Positions 60,591-64,000 of a stretch of 64,000 nt of DNA are shown in pieces. The stretch spans positions 434,001 to 498,000 of the forward strand of contig BROG01000476.1 of the NCBI GenBank assembly GCA_030159075.1, in the 5' to 3' direction. This DNA comes from Atrina japonica. Taxonomy: Eukaryota; Mollusca; Bivalvia; Pterioida; Pinnidae. The position numbers and the translations under genes are program-made. The notes beneath the pieces were generated by a model. It searched no databases. It saw only the letters and a list, made by a program, of their open reading frames with translations, and was not told the origin of the DNA. The stretch's first letter is position 1. Each line of letters opens with the position of its first letter.

Positions 60591-61129
60591 TACTGATCTA
60601 ACCATTCAATGTAATTTATTAGTGGACTGCTAGTAATATTTTCGCGTATGGACGCAGAAAATGCTTATATGGGCTTCAAAGTGAAAATAAAATCTGAAAG
60701 ATGCGTAACCTTACCTAAAACCCGTAGGCTAGTGAACATGCAGTGGGATTCAGACGGGAGTTCAGCGCGTGTGCCCCTAAAGTTGTTAAAATTGGTGTTG
60801 TGGGGGCTCGACTGAAAAAATATGGCGACCAATGGAAGTAAAACACTTGGGGATGTTTCAAAAACGATATTATTTTATTATTTGATTAAAATGGTTTAAA
60901 AGTTGAGATGACAGCTTTATTTTTGATTTAAAAGGCAATATGCTTTGCAAAATGTGTTTTTTAAAGTTATTATCTTCCCATTAATTACGCTTCTGAGTGA
61001 TTCTCTATTTTGTAGTAATCTGAGATTGAAGATTAAAAAATGATTTTTACTCGTAACGACAGTAAATACAAACAGAGTTGCGAAATCTTCAAGACAACCT
61101 CAGATAAATGAGGACAACATATAGGTTAT

Positions 61130-62690
61130 TGCTATCTCGTATCCATCAAAACTCGTACCTAAGTGAATTGGTTGACTCGTACCCATGTTTTAGCTGACTC
61201 GTGCCCATCGATTACCTCATTCGTGCCCATTGCCTGTTTGATTTTAAAATTATTTATAAAGGTATACATGTATTTATCAAAAAAGGTAATTACCATAATG
61301 CCGTTTGGTATTGAACTGACATACAACTATCTCTAGAAATGAATTGGCTTCAGAAGTACTTTGCTGACAGAGGTATTGTCCACTTAACAAAAAGTGATAG
61401 GCGGTTTAAACTTTTATTATCTTGCAGATGAATCTACTCAAATTTTGGTTATGACAATTTTTAAGGAAAAAAAAAATAATATTCCCCACTGGATACTCGT
61501 AGGTAGGATAACAAGAAAGAACGATTACCCTTGTCAGTGTAAATTTAATGTCGCTATTCTTTATTACCTACAATCTGAACGTGTCCGGGTCAAGAAACGG
61601 TTCACGACGCTACATCTCGCCAGGTTATACGGATATAAGGTAAAAGGATCGTTACAATTTTCGAGCTTTTGGAGATTTAATTTGGTTTCGAAAATAAAGA
61701 AATTTAGAACCCCCGAATGTGCATAAATGTTTGTATAGATGGGCCCATCATAGTCGTAAAACCATGGTCCGAAATAGCTTTGCAGTTGCCTATCCGTGGT
61801 AGAATAAGAATAAGAATATTAATAAAGGAGTATATGTGTTCAATTTATCCAATCACAGTAGTTGTGATCGGCAACGGAAGATATCGCAAAGTCCGTTGAT
61901 GTAATACAAATCTGAAATTGTTTAATAGCCTCGATCTGATTAGCTGACGAAAGCGCGAGCACCGTTTACTCGCTATGGTTAAGGCTTCATGATTAATAAA
62001 AAAATATGCACGAGTGAAACTACGGGTAGGAAAGAGCATAGCGAATCCGGACGATAGGGCTTCTTATACTGTTTGTTTACAGTTTACATGGCAAATTTAG
62101 GAATCACTATGTCGGAGTTTTCAGTTGTTTATATAACAGGAGAGAAAATTGTCGTGTCAATTTGTACTTAGTTGTTTTACAGTAACCTTTAAGGAACATA
62201 TGCGAACAGATGTGAAAAGCAGTCTACAAGGAAGTGACGGCACTTGTAGTCGTTACTAGAAAGAATTCCAACATCTATCAACAACTAATTCCCAGGAGAA
62301 GAACTGAGACACTATCATTGAATGTTGTCAATGTTGAGATTACGAAAGCGGAAGAGATCTTGCCCGACATTCTGTTGAGGTCACATGATATGAACACTAA
62401 CTATTCCGACAAAACTGTACGGAACGGAACAAACTGAAAAAGCGTAACGGGTTTCCATGATTCCTACGTAGAAAAAATGATCGAGACCGGGTAGTTTTCC
62501 TATGTGCTTGAGAACTAAGTCATCGGTGTAACCATAATTCCTACGTTATTGTGTACAAATTAGTAAAACTCTTCCAATTGTTTTGGTTACGAGTCCATCA
62601 ACCGTAGGCATGACTTAGCCAAAGAGGATACGAGTTGAGATGGGCACAAATTTAGATGGGTCCGAGTTTACCAACATTCTTTAAAGACGT
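61130..62690. repeat. Possible element with 'ctcgtacccat' repeats at both ends
   Basis: The left end has five spaced, imperfect 'ctcgt(a/g)cccat' words (61136-61232). The right end has the inverted words 'ggatacgagttgagatgggc' and 'gatgggtccgagtt' (62628-62673). The interior has a 110-codon plus frame (61394-61726) and a 67-codon one (62234-62437), neither recognised. Confidence 0.35.
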
Positions 62691-63148
62691 AAACACGTTG
62701 CCATGCAGGTAGCAAACAAACAAAACAAAAAAGACAGGAAAAGACAGAATCGATAGAGAAATTGTGTTGTACGTTTAGGAACAGAAATAGGGCGTTGAAA
62801 TGCTTTGAGGAAGGAAATTAAGCTGAAAACAAATTAATAATTTGCCACCCTGCTTTGAATTTCCCCATAAGCAACCTCAATTTGTCAAGGCTATTTATAT
62901 AACACTTCTGTTCAATCGTGGAGTCTCAAACTGGTCGGAGAATACCAATACATTCTTTTCTTTTTATCTGTTTAACATGAAAGTGATAAAAATATGTATA
63001 TATAAATACAACATTTTCCAATAATTTGACGTATATTCATGTTTGACATGCTTTCCGTATCGATGTAACAGCAGTGATCGGTACACGTGCGATCGCTGAT
63101 TAGGGGTGTTTGTATCATTCTGTTATCATTTTCTGACTAATTTCAGTG

Positions 63149-63340
63149 TACTGGTCAAAGACCAGTGGTCGGCTAGGACCAGCAGTCGACTGTTATACTG
63201 TTTCGCTTACATCAATCATCAGTTGTAGGGTATTTTTCTCAAACCGAAGGAAATAAATATTGTTGTGGTAGATACTAATCACGAAATCACACCATAACCG
63301 ACTACTGGTCCTATAGCCAACCACTGGTCCTTGACCAGTA
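63149..63340. mobile_element. 192-bp MITE with 38-40 bp TIRs
   Basis: Left tactggtcaaagaccagtgg, 'tcggctaggaccagcagtcg'. Right 'cgactactggtcctatagcc', 'aaccactggtccttgaccagta'. The arms match with about four mismatches, and each contains its own small ctggtc/gaccag palindrome. Confidence 0.8.
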
Positions 63341-63349
63341 TGTGTGCAC

Positions 63350-64000
63350 TAGTTTTGATCAGTGTGCCTTTAAATTGTATTAGGCTATGTGTGAATCGGA
63401 AAACTTTTTACGATATTTCATGTAGTTCAATATTAGCCGATCATGAGCCTTTAATAATTAAAGATTACAATTGCCGTATACTCTTAGTCCTACTTTGCAC
63501 CAGTTCCAAATTCAAATCATCGGCCGGTCTACCTCTCAATCTGGTGATTGGTTAATCTAATTGCATAACAGCTGTGCGACATTTTAAAAAGAAAAAAATA
63601 TGCCATCAACCTCAATCATCCCTCTTCACTGTTGTATTTATTCAAAGGGCATAAACAATTTTTTACCAGATAAAACAGTTTCCAAAAAATTTGTCCCCAC
63701 CCACCTTGTCTAGATCTATTAATTCTAATGAACTGGGTAAATTCAATTCAAGCGATATCAAGTTTTCTTCGCACACTTGTTATGACCCTGCATCGACCTT
63801 GAGGTAAATCTAGATCGAGGATAGACACATAACCTATATTGAGCCATGAAGTAGTGTCTAGCACAATTTCTCATAAATTATCACTTTGAAACCCCTATCT
63901 GAATCTACCTATGGAAAATGTTTAGAGTCTACCTACAGCCTACACGATGCAGCCACGTGCATTTTTAAACCATACATACCTGCTGCCCTCTACTGTAGGT
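63350..64000. other. No gene recognised; possible donor site near the edge
   Basis: On the minus strand the last bases read ACCTACAGTAGAGGGCAGCA, G, then GTATGTATGG: a CAG|GTATGT donor-like junction, so an exon of a gene entering from the right is conceivable but unsupported by recognisable codons. Confidence 0.15.

Overview
This is a eukaryotic, AT-rich, intron-containing and repeat-dense window. The two conserved genes have animal architecture. The repeat families (tRNA-derived SINEs with a 'gagaaagtttgccag' body, Penelope-like RT fragments, 'aggcccaagaggccc' inverted-repeat elements, 'acatgtatatg' low complexity) are those I associate with bivalve molluscs, so a marine bivalve is my best guess; this is inferred from families, not from a database search.

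Layout. 1-4588 (minus) is one uninterrupted 1,529-codon reading frame with an ATG that runs off the left edge: a large Ser/Asn/Lys/Asp-rich, probably disordered protein I do not recognise. 4.7-28 kb is a gene-poor repeat landscape: SINEs, Penelope-like fragments, MITEs, a 61-bp satellite grown inside a mariner-type MITE, degenerate tandem repeats and (TA)n tracts. 27,994-44,547 (minus) is NCBP2, the small subunit of the nuclear cap-binding complex: four coding exons (483 nt in all) spread over 16.5 kb. Its introns hold a nearly full-length but decayed L1/Tx1-type LINE with a 17-bp target-site duplication, a 30-bp minisatellite of about 60 units, an older antisense CR1/jockey-type LINE, and a 745-bp inverted-repeat transposon carrying an intact Cys-rich ORF that jumped into that older LINE. 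46,668-50,857 (plus) is PIGZ (GPI mannosyltransferase 4) in two coding exons, divergent from NCBP2. From 51 kb to the end I see no convincing gene; there are more Penelope-like fragments, a 1.34-kb Foldback-like inverted repeat whose arms are arrays of ATGCAAAT octamers, several MITEs and SINE copies.

Function. NCBP2 acts in the nucleus (m7G-cap recognition on RNA polymerase II transcripts) and PIGZ in the ER membrane (adds a fourth mannose to GPI anchors). They share no pathway, but they are also neighbours in human (3q29), so the pair may be ancient conserved microsynteny. Exon boundaries were read by eye from splice signals, reading phase and similarity to the known protein families.
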